Position numbers and translations under genes: made by a program. A model generated the notes under the pieces. That model saw nothing but the letters and a program-made list of their open reading frames with translations, made no database searches and was not told the DNA's origin. Of a stretch of DNA of 30,478 nucleotides, positions 1 through 6,252 are shown piece after piece. Positions within the stretch are counted from its first letter, which is position 1, and each line of letters opens with the position of its first letter. Origin of the DNA: an uncultured Paenibacillus sp. (lineage in GTDB: Bacteria; Bacillota; Bacilli; Paenibacillales; Paenibacillaceae); assembly GCA_937895345.1 (NCBI GenBank), contig CALAWP010000029.1:1-30478 (forward strand), read 5' to 3'.

Positions 1-36
1 CTTCGTTATCGCCCATGTCTCAGCGGCGACTTTTAT

Positions 37-66
37 AATATATCACAGGTGCCTAATTAAGCGCAA
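37..66 (-). promoter_or_regulatory. Candidate sigma-A promoter reading out of the left edge
   Basis: On the minus strand TTGCGC (61-66) is followed after 18 bp by TATATT (37-42). Transcription would start near base 30 and leave the window. In B. subtilis an rRNA operon follows bofA at the equivalent place, so this could drive an rRNA operon or another gene beyond the edge; the target is not visible. No protein gene is seen in 1-136. Confidence 0.45.
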
Positions 67-136
67 GTCTTTTTTTAAAATAGTTTTCGGCATTCTCCTT
101 CCAAATTCTACTCCTCTTGTTTGACCGATTGGAGCG

Positions 137-400
137 TCACAAGATCAGCCACTGTATGCCGGCCATCAAGGCGACGCCAGGCACGCCGAGAACGACTGCC
201 GCGCCCAACGTAACGGGGTTAAGCGGGATGTACAATCCGGGAAACAAGCCTGAATAATTCATGACATACAATGCCCCTGCGGCCGCCACCAAATGAAGGG
301 AGAAGCTTCTGAGCCAATGCCAGGACAGCCTGTTTCGAACGACAACCCATATCAATAACAAGGAGGATACCGACAGCATCGTAATCCAAACTGCTCTCAT
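137..400 (-). CDS. bofA: BofA, inhibitor of pro-sigma-K processing
   Basis: 87-residue integral membrane protein. In Bacillus, BofA sits in the outer forespore membrane with SpoIVFA and holds the protease SpoIVFB inactive until the forespore signals, which delays sigma-K maturation. The sequence has hydrophobic segments at about 3-22, 33-50 and 60-87 and the family-typical stretch NPVTLGAAVVLGVPGVAL near the C-terminus. The ATG at 400 is chosen because GGGAGGAG lies just upstream and the length equals the B. subtilis protein; an in-frame Met 9 codons earlier has no good SD. The start overlaps the yaaL stop (ATGA), so the two are probably translationally coupled. No intrinsic terminator is evident after the stop. 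Confidence 0.9.
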   Translation of the reverse strand: MRAVWITMLSVSSLLLIWVVVRNRLSWHWLRSFSLHLVAAAGALYVMNYSGLFPGLYIPLNPVTLGAAVVLGVPGVALMAGIQWLIL

Positions 401-642
401 TCCGCACTCTCCTCCCACTTCGGCCATTCGCCTTTGATCTTTTTCGCCTTATGAATGAGCATCTCGTATCGTTTTTCGGCCGTAATCATCGCATGAATCG
501 CATAATCGACCTGGTCCTGGCCCAACGCGTATTGAAAATACATTTCCGCTTGTCTCCACTCTTTAAGAGCTTCCGCAATTTCCGTTTTCAAATGAAGCAT
601 TTGATCCCAGCCGGACTCCGCTTGTCCGTTCCGAAGTTCCAT
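397..642 (-). CDS. yaaL: YaaL family protein (DUF2508)
   Basis: 81-residue soluble, mostly helical protein of unknown function that sits between recR and bofA in many Bacillales. The ORF is open for 38 further codons, but the ATG at 642 is preferred because AAGGCGGTG precedes it and the remaining protein has the family's size. The sequence is rich in Glu/Lys/Ala heptad-like stretches and ends in a charged tail (KKIKGEWPKWEESAE). Its 3' end overlaps bofA by 4 bp. The 110 bp upstream are AT-rich and follow the recR terminator, so yaaL-bofA probably has its own promoter, but I could not fix one with confidence. Identification rests on both synteny and sequence. Confidence 0.8.
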   Translation of the reverse strand: MELRNGQAESGWDQMLHLKTEIAEALKEWRQAEMYFQYALGQDQVDYAIHAMITAEKRYEMLIHKAKKIKGEWPKWEESAE

Positions 643-754
643 CACGCCACCGCCTTGTTTCGATTCTCGAAGATCTTCGTTTTTTATATGTATAAGAGAA
701 TCTTTCGAAAATAGAACAAGCGGGTCGTGCGCCGCAACGCTTCCCGGACATAAC

Positions 755-796
755 AAAACCGCTTCGACAAAGCGCCAGCCTTGTCAAAGCGGTTTA
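755..796 (-). terminator. Intrinsic terminator after recR
   Basis: On the minus strand AAACCGCTT and AAGCGGTTT form the outer stem, with GACAA/TTGTC inside, followed by TTTTGTTAT. It lies 8 bp beyond the recR stop and separates recR from yaaL-bofA. Confidence 0.75.
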
Positions 797-803
797 TAAT
801 GGT

Positions 804-1403
804 TTATCGCAGCTCGCGGCGTCCTTCGAGCGCCTTGGACAGCGTCACTTCGTCCGCATATTCCAAGTCGCCGCCCACCGGCAAACCGTGCGCGATCCGC
901 GTGACGCGGATGCCAAAAGGCTTGACCAGCCGCGATATGTACATCGCGGTCGCTTCGCCTTCGATATTGGGGTTGGTCGCCAATATAAGCTCCTGCACCT
1001 TCTCGTCGGCCAGACGCTTTAGCAGCTCCGCAATCTTGATCTCGTCGGGTCCGACGCCCTCCATCGGAGAAATCGCTCCCTGGAGTACATGATAATACCC
1101 GTCAAACTCTTTTGTTCGCTCCATGGCCGCCAGATCCTTCGATTCCTGCACGACGCATATGACGGACCCGTCCCGGGTCTTGTCCTGGCAAATCTTGCAC
1201 GGATCCGTATCCGTAATATTGCAGCACACCGAACAGTAAAACAAGTTGCGCTTGACGCTTACCAGCGATTTCGCAAAGTCGATGACGTCCTCTTCCTTCA
1301 TCCGCAGCACATGAAACGCAAGCCGCGCCGCGGTCTTGGGGCCGACTCCGGGCAATCTGGTAAAGGCGTCGATTAATTTGGCTATCGGTTCCGGGTATTG
1401 CAA
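804..1403 (-). CDS. recR: Recombination protein RecR
   Basis: 199 residues, the normal RecR length. With RecO it helps load RecA at single-strand gaps during recombinational repair. The sequence shows the N-terminal helix-hairpin-helix (LPGVGPKTAARLAFHVL), a four-Cys zinc finger (CSVC...CKIC), a Toprim domain beginning at about residue 80 (CVVQESKDLAAME) and the C-terminal Walker-like region (PVGGDLEYADEVTLSKAL). I place the start at the TTG at 1403: AAAGGAG lies about 11 bp upstream and translation then begins MQYPEPI, matching B. subtilis RecR. The longer reading begins inside the SD. It follows ybaB by 47 bp, the standard dnaX-ybaB-recR order. Confidence 0.96.
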   Translation of the reverse strand: MQYPEPIAKLIDAFTRLPGVGPKTAARLAFHVLRMKEEDVIDFAKSLVSVKRNLFYCSVCCNITDTDPCKICQDKTRDGSVICVVQESKDLAAMERTKEFDGYYHVLQGAISPMEGVGPDEIKIAELLKRLADEKVQELILATNPNIEGEATAMYISRLVKPFGIRVTRIAHGLPVGGDLEYADEVTLSKALEGRRELR

Positions 1404-1450
1404 AGAAGGTACAGCTCCTTTCAACCGTCAAGCGACATCTTGAATCGACT

Positions 1451-1762
1451 TTAGAACAAACCCGGAATTTTCATGCCGCCCGTAAATTTGCCCATATCTT
1501 GGTTGGCCAGCTCTTCCGCCTTCGTCAAAGCGTCGTTGACCGCCGTCATCACCAGATCCTGCAGCATTTCCACGTCGTCCGGATCGACCGCCTCCGGTTT
1601 AATGGCGATGCTCAGCACCTTTTTGTGCCCGTTGACGGTAACCGTGACAACGCCGCCTCCGGCCGTTCCTTCGATCGTCTTGCTCTCCAGCTCTTCCTGA
1701 GCCTTCAGCATTTGCTGCTGCATTTTTTTCACTTGTTTCATCATTTGGTTCATATTGTTCAT
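1451..1762 (-). CDS. ybaB: YbaB/EbfC family nucleoid-associated protein
   Basis: 103-residue DNA-binding protein of the YbaB/EbfC family (YaaK in B. subtilis), which forms a tweezer-shaped dimer and is nearly always encoded between dnaX and recR. The N-terminus is Met/Gln-rich and helical (MNQMMKQVKKMQQQMLKAQEEL), then comes the conserved glycine-rich beta segment (EGTAGGGVVTVTVNGHKKVLSIAI). The start is set at the ATG at 1762, 6 bp after GAGGTG; upstream in-frame GTG and ATG codons at 1771 and 1768 overlap that SD. The gene begins 25 bp after dnaX and is probably cotranscribed with it and recR. Confidence 0.93.
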   Translation of the reverse strand: MNNMNQMMKQVKKMQQQMLKAQEELESKTIEGTAGGGVVTVTVNGHKKVLSIAIKPEAVDPDDVEMLQDLVMTAVNDALTKAEELANQDMGKFTGGMKIPGLF

Positions 1763-1787
1763 CTTCATCACCTCATCAAATCTTGGT

Positions 1788-3581
1788 TTAATCTTTATCC
1801 TGAACGACGACCAAATCTTCGCCGAACAGCTTGATCGCCTCTTCGACCCACTCGGGACGATTCGGCGCCGAAGCCGAACCTTCGCCTTGCTCCGGCACGA
1901 GCTCCAACGCTTCGCCCCCGCCGCCGCCGGCCTCGGTTGAGCCGGACTGCGCCGCTTGCCAATCCTTCTGCATCACGGTGACAAGCTGCAGCGGCTTGCC
2001 CAGCGTTTGCTGGACGACCCGCTCAATCAGCTCTCGGTGCGCCGGCTTTTCGGTCGTCTCGCGATGGATTTCGTTGCGGAAAGCGATCAGCAGGTTACCG
2101 TCGGCAACCGATACGAGCTCTCCGTCCTTCAACCAGGCGTGAAGCGTCACCTTCTCTTCCCTCACCCGCTGAAGCACGTCGCCCCAATTCATGCGGGCTT
2201 GATTCGTTTCGGGACTGCTTGCCGCAGCCAAATACGGCTCCAGCTTCACCTTCGGCCGAACGCGGCCGGAGGCGGATCCGAACACGCCGCGCCCGCCGCT
2301 GCCGGTCCGTTTGCCGGCATCCGGCGAAGCGGCCGGCGCGGACATTCCTGCGCCGTTCTTGAGCGCCTGTTCCAGCTTGCGCTCCAATGCCTCCACCCGG
2401 CTGCGCAGCCGCGACAGTTCCTCATCGGATCCGCCGGCATTCGAAGCGGCTGCGGACCGTTCCGCCGCTGCCGGCTGAGCGCCGCCGCTTGGCGCATCGC
2501 CCAGCGAGCATAGCTTCATCAGCGCCACCTCGAACAGCGTTTGAGGCTGCGATGCGGCCTTCAGCTCCAGCCCGTAGCGGTTCAAAATATCGATCATGGA
2601 GAACAGGCGCTCGGCGCTGAATGCTTCGGCCATGTCCCGAAACCGCGCCGGATCGACGATGCGGTCCGTCACGGCTCCGCTGCCCGGCGCAAGCTTCAGC
2701 ACAAGCAAATCTCTAAAGTAATACATTAAGTTTTCCAAGCTTTTTTCCGCGCTTTTGCCGGCTTGCATCAAGCCTTCGACCAGCGGCATCATGCGGGCAA
2801 CGTCCCGGTCCCGAATCGCTTCGGCCAATTGGTAAAATTGCTCCGCAGCCAACCCTCCGGTCACGTCTACCGCGGATTCCAGCGTTATGCGCTCGCCCGA
2901 AAAGGCGGCAACCTGCTCCAGCAGGCTGATGGCGTCCCGCATGCCGCCCTCCGACAGCCTGGCGATGTACGCAAGCGCATCGTCATCCGCGGAAATTCCT
3001 TCGGTCCGGCAAATTTCGTCCAGACGGCTCTTCTGCTCCTCCAGCGAAATCTGCCTGAAATCGAAGCGCTGACATCTGGACACGATAGTGGCCGGAAGCT
3101 TGTGCGGCTCGGTCGTGGCCAAGATGAAGATCACATGCCCGGGCGGCTCCTCGAGCGTCTTGAGCAGCGCATTGAAAGCCTCCGAAGTCAGCATATGCAC
3201 TTCGTCGATGATATACACCTTGTAGCGCACATCCGTCGGAGCGTAACGCACCTTGTCACGGATATCTCTGATTTCGTCGATTCCCCGGTTGGATGCCGCG
3301 TCGATCTCGACGACGTCCATCACTTGCCCCGAGGCAATGCCCTTGCAGGCCGCGCATTCGTTGCACGGCTCGACCGCCGGCCCGCGCTCGCAATTGACGG
3401 CTTTGGCAAATACCTTGGCCGTCGTTGTCTTGCCGGTTCCGCGGGGGCCGTTAAACAAATACGCATGGGAAATACGCTCTTCGCGGATAGCATTCTGCAG
3501 CGTCTGAACAATATGCTGTTGTCCGACCATGTCCCGGAACGTCCGCGGACGCCAGGCGCGATACAAAGCGATGTGCGACAC
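1788..3581 (-). CDS. dnaX: DNA polymerase III subunit gamma/tau
   Basis: 597 residues. Clamp-loader ATPase that opens and loads the sliding clamp and links the replicative polymerases. Residues 1-220 hold the AAA+ module: Walker A GPRGTGKT at 45-52, the zinc-binding Cys cluster C64/C73/C76/C79, Walker B/DEVHML near 127, and the SRC motif (VSRCQRFDF). Domain III follows. A low-complexity Ala/Gly/Ser linker at about 375-450, partly coiled coil (LRSRVEALERKLEQAL), leads to a C-terminal tau-like domain. The start is a GTG at 3581 preceded by AAAGGTAGGG. I saw no slippery A-run that would suggest a programmed frameshift. It heads dnaX-ybaB-recR, downstream of the SRP RNA as in B. subtilis. Confidence 0.97.
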   Translation of the reverse strand: MSHIALYRAWRPRTFRDMVGQQHIVQTLQNAIREERISHAYLFNGPRGTGKTTTAKVFAKAVNCERGPAVEPCNECAACKGIASGQVMDVVEIDAASNRGIDEIRDIRDKVRYAPTDVRYKVYIIDEVHMLTSEAFNALLKTLEEPPGHVIFILATTEPHKLPATIVSRCQRFDFRQISLEEQKSRLDEICRTEGISADDDALAYIARLSEGGMRDAISLLEQVAAFSGERITLESAVDVTGGLAAEQFYQLAEAIRDRDVARMMPLVEGLMQAGKSAEKSLENLMYYFRDLLVLKLAPGSGAVTDRIVDPARFRDMAEAFSAERLFSMIDILNRYGLELKAASQPQTLFEVALMKLCSLGDAPSGGAQPAAAERSAAASNAGGSDEELSRLRSRVEALERKLEQALKNGAGMSAPAASPDAGKRTGSGGRGVFGSASGRVRPKVKLEPYLAAASSPETNQARMNWGDVLQRVREEKVTLHAWLKDGELVSVADGNLLIAFRNEIHRETTEKPAHRELIERVVQQTLGKPLQLVTVMQKDWQAAQSGSTEAGGGGGEALELVPEQGEGSASAPNRPEWVEEAIKLFGEDLVVVQDKD

Positions 3582-3619
3582 GGTACCCTACCTTTCTGCT
3601 TGCCTGCTTCCGTCTCTCT

Positions 3620-3648
3620 ATTATACTACAATGATTCTTCAAGCAAAA
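3620..3648 (-). promoter_or_regulatory. Candidate dnaX promoter
   Basis: A perfect -10, TATAAT, lies at 3620-3625 on the minus strand. The best -35 choices are weak: TTGCTT at 3641-3646 with a 15-bp spacer or TTTTGC at 3643-3648 with 17 bp. The leader to the dnaX GTG would be about 32 nt. Just upstream is a 14-bp perfect palindrome at 3681-3694. Confidence 0.5.
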
Positions 3649-3728
3649 CGATATGTATAAAGCGAAGCCGGCCGTTCATCCCGGCAGCTGCCGGCCAGCA
3701 GTCCATTTAAAGGAATAGCTTCATTTAC

Positions 3729-3780
3729 AAAAATACCTGCTTCTCCACGACTTCGACCGATGCGAAGTCCGAAAGCAGGT
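3729..3780 (-). terminator. Intrinsic terminator of the SRP RNA gene
   Basis: On the minus strand ACCTGCTT (3773-3780) pairs with AAGCAGGT (3735-3742), with a second inner stem GACTTCG/CGAAGTC, then a T-run (3729-3733). It ends SRP RNA transcription before dnaX. Confidence 0.85.
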
Positions 3781-3803
3781 CTTTGTTTCGAACATAATAT
3801 TTC

Positions 3804-4077
3804 AGGACCGTGCACCTGTCCTTGATTGATGCGACCCAAGCGGCATTCCTGCTGCACAGCTCGAGCCAGGCGCTCCTCCGGCACATGAACGTACTTGCTT
3901 ACGGCTGCTTCCTTCCGGACCTGACCGGGTTCACAAGCGTTCATTGCGGAGGACCCAGCTGTCAACACTGCTTGCAGACGCCAAACCCTACATCGACATA
4001 ACCTCAAACAGGAATTCAACCTCGCTACAGCGGATTGCGAGTTACAGGGCACCGCTACCTCCCCGTCTAGCACGGCA
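3804..4077 (-). ncRNA. ffs: Signal recognition particle RNA, large Bacillus type (scRNA/6S-like SRP RNA)
   Basis: About 274 nt. The universally conserved S-domain tetraloop region is present (GTCAGGTCCGGAAGGAAGCA, minus strand, around 3910-3930), so the Ffh-binding helix 8 is certain. The 5' part carries the Alu-domain signature (GTGCTAGACGGGGAGGTAGC) as in B. subtilis scRNA, and the terminal helix closes through GCCGTGC at the 5' end and GCACGGT at 3807-3813. The ends are estimated from that helix and from the promoter and may be off by a few bases. The RNA pairs with Ffh to target nascent membrane and secreted proteins. Its place directly upstream of dnaX is the Bacillus arrangement. Confidence 0.96.
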
Positions 4078-4083
4078 AAGACA

Positions 4084-4112
4084 AGTATAGTACATTCTGA
4101 TTCAAATCGCAA
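4084..4112 (-). promoter_or_regulatory. SRP RNA promoter
   Basis: On the minus strand TTGCGA (4107-4112), a 17-bp spacer and TATACT (4084-4089). The predicted start, near 4077, coincides with the 5' strand of the RNA's closing helix, so promoter and RNA end support each other. Confidence 0.8.
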
Positions 4113-4143
4113 CCCGGCGATTTCCGGAAGGTTTTCCAGCCGG

Positions 4144-4557
4144 TTATCGGACCGTCGTCACATGCACCTCGTAACGCGGCATATTGTGCTGAACGATCTG
4201 TTGCACCTCCGCGCGAAGCCGGACAAGCTCCTGATCGGTCAGATGCGATTCCCCCTGCACCCTGACATGCAGCTCGCCGCCGTTAAAACTGATTCGAAGA
4301 TGGCGGATGCCTTCGACGGGCTCGAGCACCTGCCGGACAAGCCGGACGTCGGGGCCGTACGACAGTTGGGTCGCTCCCCTGTTCATCATGTTCGGATTCG
4401 TGTTCGTATATCCCAGGTAACCGTCTCTGCGGTAGGTCGATCGTTCGTCAGGAGATTCCGCGGCGCAGCCGCCCGCTGCGGCAACCATTGCCGCCAGCCC
4501 TGCCATCATGAAACATTGACGGCAGCGCTTCACCCATGCCTCAGTTCGTTGTTCCAC
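4144..4557 (-). CDS. YhcN/YlaJ-like sporulation lipoprotein
   Basis: 137 residues. A short basic N-terminus, a hydrophobic stretch (MAGLAAMVAAAGGC) and a lipobox AGGC with the lipidated Cys near residue 31 mark a lipoprotein. The mature part has TNTNPNM and a C-terminal domain (VRQVLEPVEGIRHLRISFNGGELHVRVQG) of the kind seen in YhcN/YlaJ proteins, which localise to the spore membrane or cortex in Bacillus; assignment to that family is from sequence style, not a search. The start is the GTG at 4557, 7 bp after GGGAGG; the 38 extra open codons upstream run back through the rpmE terminator into the end of rpmE. Expression is probably forespore-specific (sigma-G-type promoter at 4580-4608). Confidence 0.72.
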   Translation of the reverse strand: MEQRTEAWVKRCRQCFMMAGLAAMVAAAGGCAAESPDERSTYRRDGYLGYTNTNPNMMNRGATQLSYGPDVRLVRQVLEPVEGIRHLRISFNGGELHVRVQGESHLTDQELVRLRAEVQQIVQHNMPRYEVHVTTVR

Positions 4558-4597
4558 AAAAAAACCTCCCTTTACGCCATAGGATGGCTCGGGGAGG
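4558..4597 (-). terminator. rpmE terminator overlapping the next gene's ribosome binding site
   Basis: On the minus strand CCTCCC (4592-4597) pairs with GGGAGG (4565-4570); inside, CCAT (4584-4587) can pair with ATGG (4577-4580). Seven T's follow (4558-4564). The same GGGAGG is the SD of the lipoprotein gene and the T-run is its SD-start spacer, so the terminator ends exactly at the next start codon. Confidence 0.75.
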
Positions 4598-4608
4598 CTT
4601 CTGTATTC
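4580..4608 (-). promoter_or_regulatory. Candidate sigma-G (forespore) promoter inside the rpmE terminator
   Basis: On the minus strand GAATA (4604-4608), a 17-bp spacer and CATCCTA (4580-4586). The sigma-G consensus is gHATR-N17/18-CATWHTA, so there is one mismatch (C for W). The -10 lies in the hairpin loop region. A start about 7 bp downstream gives a leader of roughly 16 nt that lacks the hairpin's left arm. Confidence 0.6.
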
Positions 4609-4636
4609 TGCCAAATAAAGGCGGAACATCGGCAGA

Positions 4637-4834
4637 TTAAATGCCGTATTTTTTCTTGAAACGATCGACACGACCGCCTGCGTCTACGAACTTCTGCTTA
4701 CCCGTGAAGAATGGGTGGCAAGCGGAGCAAACCTCAACGCGAATGTTCGATTTGATCGAACCCGTTTCGAAGGTATTGCCGCAAGCGCAAGTAGCCGTCA
4801 CAGCGTGGTACGTCGGATGAATGCCTTGTTTCAT
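4637..4834 (-). CDS. rpmE: 50S ribosomal protein L31, zinc-binding form
   Basis: 65 residues. L31 of the C+ (zinc-containing) type, shown by C16, C18, C36 and C39 (CAC...CSAC). It bridges the large and small subunits. Bacillales usually also carry a zinc-free paralogue used in zinc limitation; none is in this window. Translation begins at the ATG at 4834 after AAAGAGGTGA; the open frame extends upstream to 4891 without an SD. In B. subtilis rpmE directly follows rho; here a radical SAM gene is inserted between them and rpmE has its own promoter. Confidence 0.96.
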   Translation of the reverse strand: MKQGIHPTYHAVTATCACGNTFETGSIKSNIRVEVCSACHPFFTGKQKFVDAGGRVDRFKKKYGI

Positions 4835-4897
4835 CTCGTTCACCTCTTTCTGCCCTGCATCGCATGCGGACGCAGAGTTAAAATTGCACATAGGCGG

Positions 4898-4927
4898 ATT
4901 ATATCACGGATGCAATCGAAAGCGCAA
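4898..4927 (-). promoter_or_regulatory. rpmE promoter
   Basis: On the minus strand TTGCGC (4922-4927), an 18-bp spacer and a perfect TATAAT (4898-4903). The leader to the rpmE ATG is about 57 nt. Confidence 0.75.
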
Positions 4928-4958
4928 TAGTCTTCGCAACAGCCCGCTTCGCGGCCCG

Positions 4959-6227
4959 TTACACGCCTTGCGCCGGCCTCGAAAAACCGGCGGGCGGCAC
5001 ATGCGTATACGATCCGATTACAACGCCCGGCAGCTCTTCGCGGAAAATTTCCAGCATTTGCTTCATGCCGTATATTTCGCCTTGCGGCTTGGGAATAAGA
5101 GCAAGGTAACTTTCGGGATCGATGTTCAAATTGCGCATTTGAATCAGCTTAAGATCGGTTCTCTTCACGAAGTCGATCATCGCTTCCATCTCTTCCTCCC
5201 GATCGGTCACGCCGGGAAAAATCAAATAGTTGATGGACGTGTAGACGCCTTTGTCGGCCGCATAGCGCAGCGATTTCTCGACGTTCTTCAACGTATAGCC
5301 GCGAGGCTTATAATAGGCGTTATAATGATCGTCGAGCGCGCTGATCGTGCTGACGCGCATCAAATCAAGGCCGGCATCGACGATCGCCCGAATGAAGTCC
5401 GTCAATCCCGCGTTTGTATTGATATTGATATAGCCGTTCGACGTCACGCTTCTGACTTGCCGCATCGCTTCCACTATAATTTTCACTTGGGTGGACGGCT
5501 CGCCCTCGCATCCTTGTCCGAAGCTGATGATCGCTTCCGGCGTCTTCAGATGCTCCAGCATCACTTGCACGACTTCGTCGACGGTCGGCTTGAAATTCAT
5601 CCTCGTCTGCGGCGCGGGAAACCCGCTGTCGTCCGGCTGCTCCGATATGCAGCCAAAGCATCCCGCATTGCAGGAATACGACACCGGCACCGCGCCCTCC
5701 CACCTGTTCAGGAACGTATTGGAGGCGGTCAGGCATTCATAACCGAGCGCGCAATGGGAAAGATGCTTATACAGCCGGTTATCCGGGTATTCGGCCAGCA
5801 AGCGGTTCACTTCCACCTCGAGCTCGTTCCGGTCGCAGTTCAGCGGATCCCACCGCTCGGGATCGTCGCACCGCTCGGCCGCGACATAGAAGCCGCCGTC
5901 TTTCCATACGACTGCGGTATAACCGAACAAAGGCAGCTTCTGCTCCTTGTCCGTCTTGGCATAGCCGGGCAGATAGAGCCGCGTGTAGCCTTGCGGAAGC
6001 AAGGCGCCCACAGCCTGCTCGCCCTCGAGCAGGGCGGTCATTTGTCCCGTTTCGGGATCGAGCCCGACCGGCCGCGTAAAGGGCAGGCTGACCAACGTCG
6101 CTCCTCCCGGGAGCGGAATCAGCTCCTCCTCCATCAGCTCTACGACCTGATCGCCGCTTCGGCCAAGTCCCAGCAGTCCCGGATGATCAAATACGTTTCC
6201 GTCCTTGTCCGCATATACGAGATTCAT
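4959..6227 (-). CDS. Radical SAM protein of unknown function
   Basis: 422 residues. The SAM-radical iron-sulfur motif CNAGCFGC (C186, C190, C193; CX3CX2C) is followed by a typical partial TIM barrel with a glycine-rich SAM-binding stretch (ISFGQGCEGEPS), SNGYININTN and a FPGVTDREEE loop. Residues 1-180 form a separate N-terminal region containing extra cysteines C120, C131, C159 and C165 that might hold an auxiliary cluster or metal (inference). The ATG at 6227 follows AAGGAGGACAAC; 47 further open codons upstream overlap the 3' end of rho and are rejected. It starts 26 bp after rho and is probably cotranscribed. The substrate cannot be deduced from sequence. No SPASM-type C-terminal Cys cluster is visible. 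Confidence 0.85.
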   Translation of the reverse strand: MNLVYADKDGNVFDHPGLLGLGRSGDQVVELMEEELIPLPGGATLVSLPFTRPVGLDPETGQMTALLEGEQAVGALLPQGYTRLYLPGYAKTDKEQKLPLFGYTAVVWKDGGFYVAAERCDDPERWDPLNCDRNELEVEVNRLLAEYPDNRLYKHLSHCALGYECLTASNTFLNRWEGAVPVSYSCNAGCFGCISEQPDDSGFPAPQTRMNFKPTVDEVVQVMLEHLKTPEAIISFGQGCEGEPSTQVKIIVEAMRQVRSVTSNGYININTNAGLTDFIRAIVDAGLDLMRVSTISALDDHYNAYYKPRGYTLKNVEKSLRYAADKGVYTSINYLIFPGVTDREEEMEAMIDFVKRTDLKLIQMRNLNIDPESYLALIPKPQGEIYGMKQMLEIFREELPGVVIGSYTHVPPAGFSRPAQGV

Positions 6228-6252
6228 GTTGTCCTCCTTCCGGGGCGGAAAC

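Noticed and set aside
660..720. Sigma-E promoter for yaaL-bofA
   Set aside because: CATATAAA resembles the -10, and bofA is sigma-E-dependent in B. subtilis, but no -35 with correct spacing could be found; a 12-bp palindrome there (CGAAGATCTTCG) has too short a stem for a terminator.
3639..4112. 157-residue ORF over the SRP RNA
   Set aside because: The region is a structured RNA with promoter and terminator; the ORF reads through it by chance.
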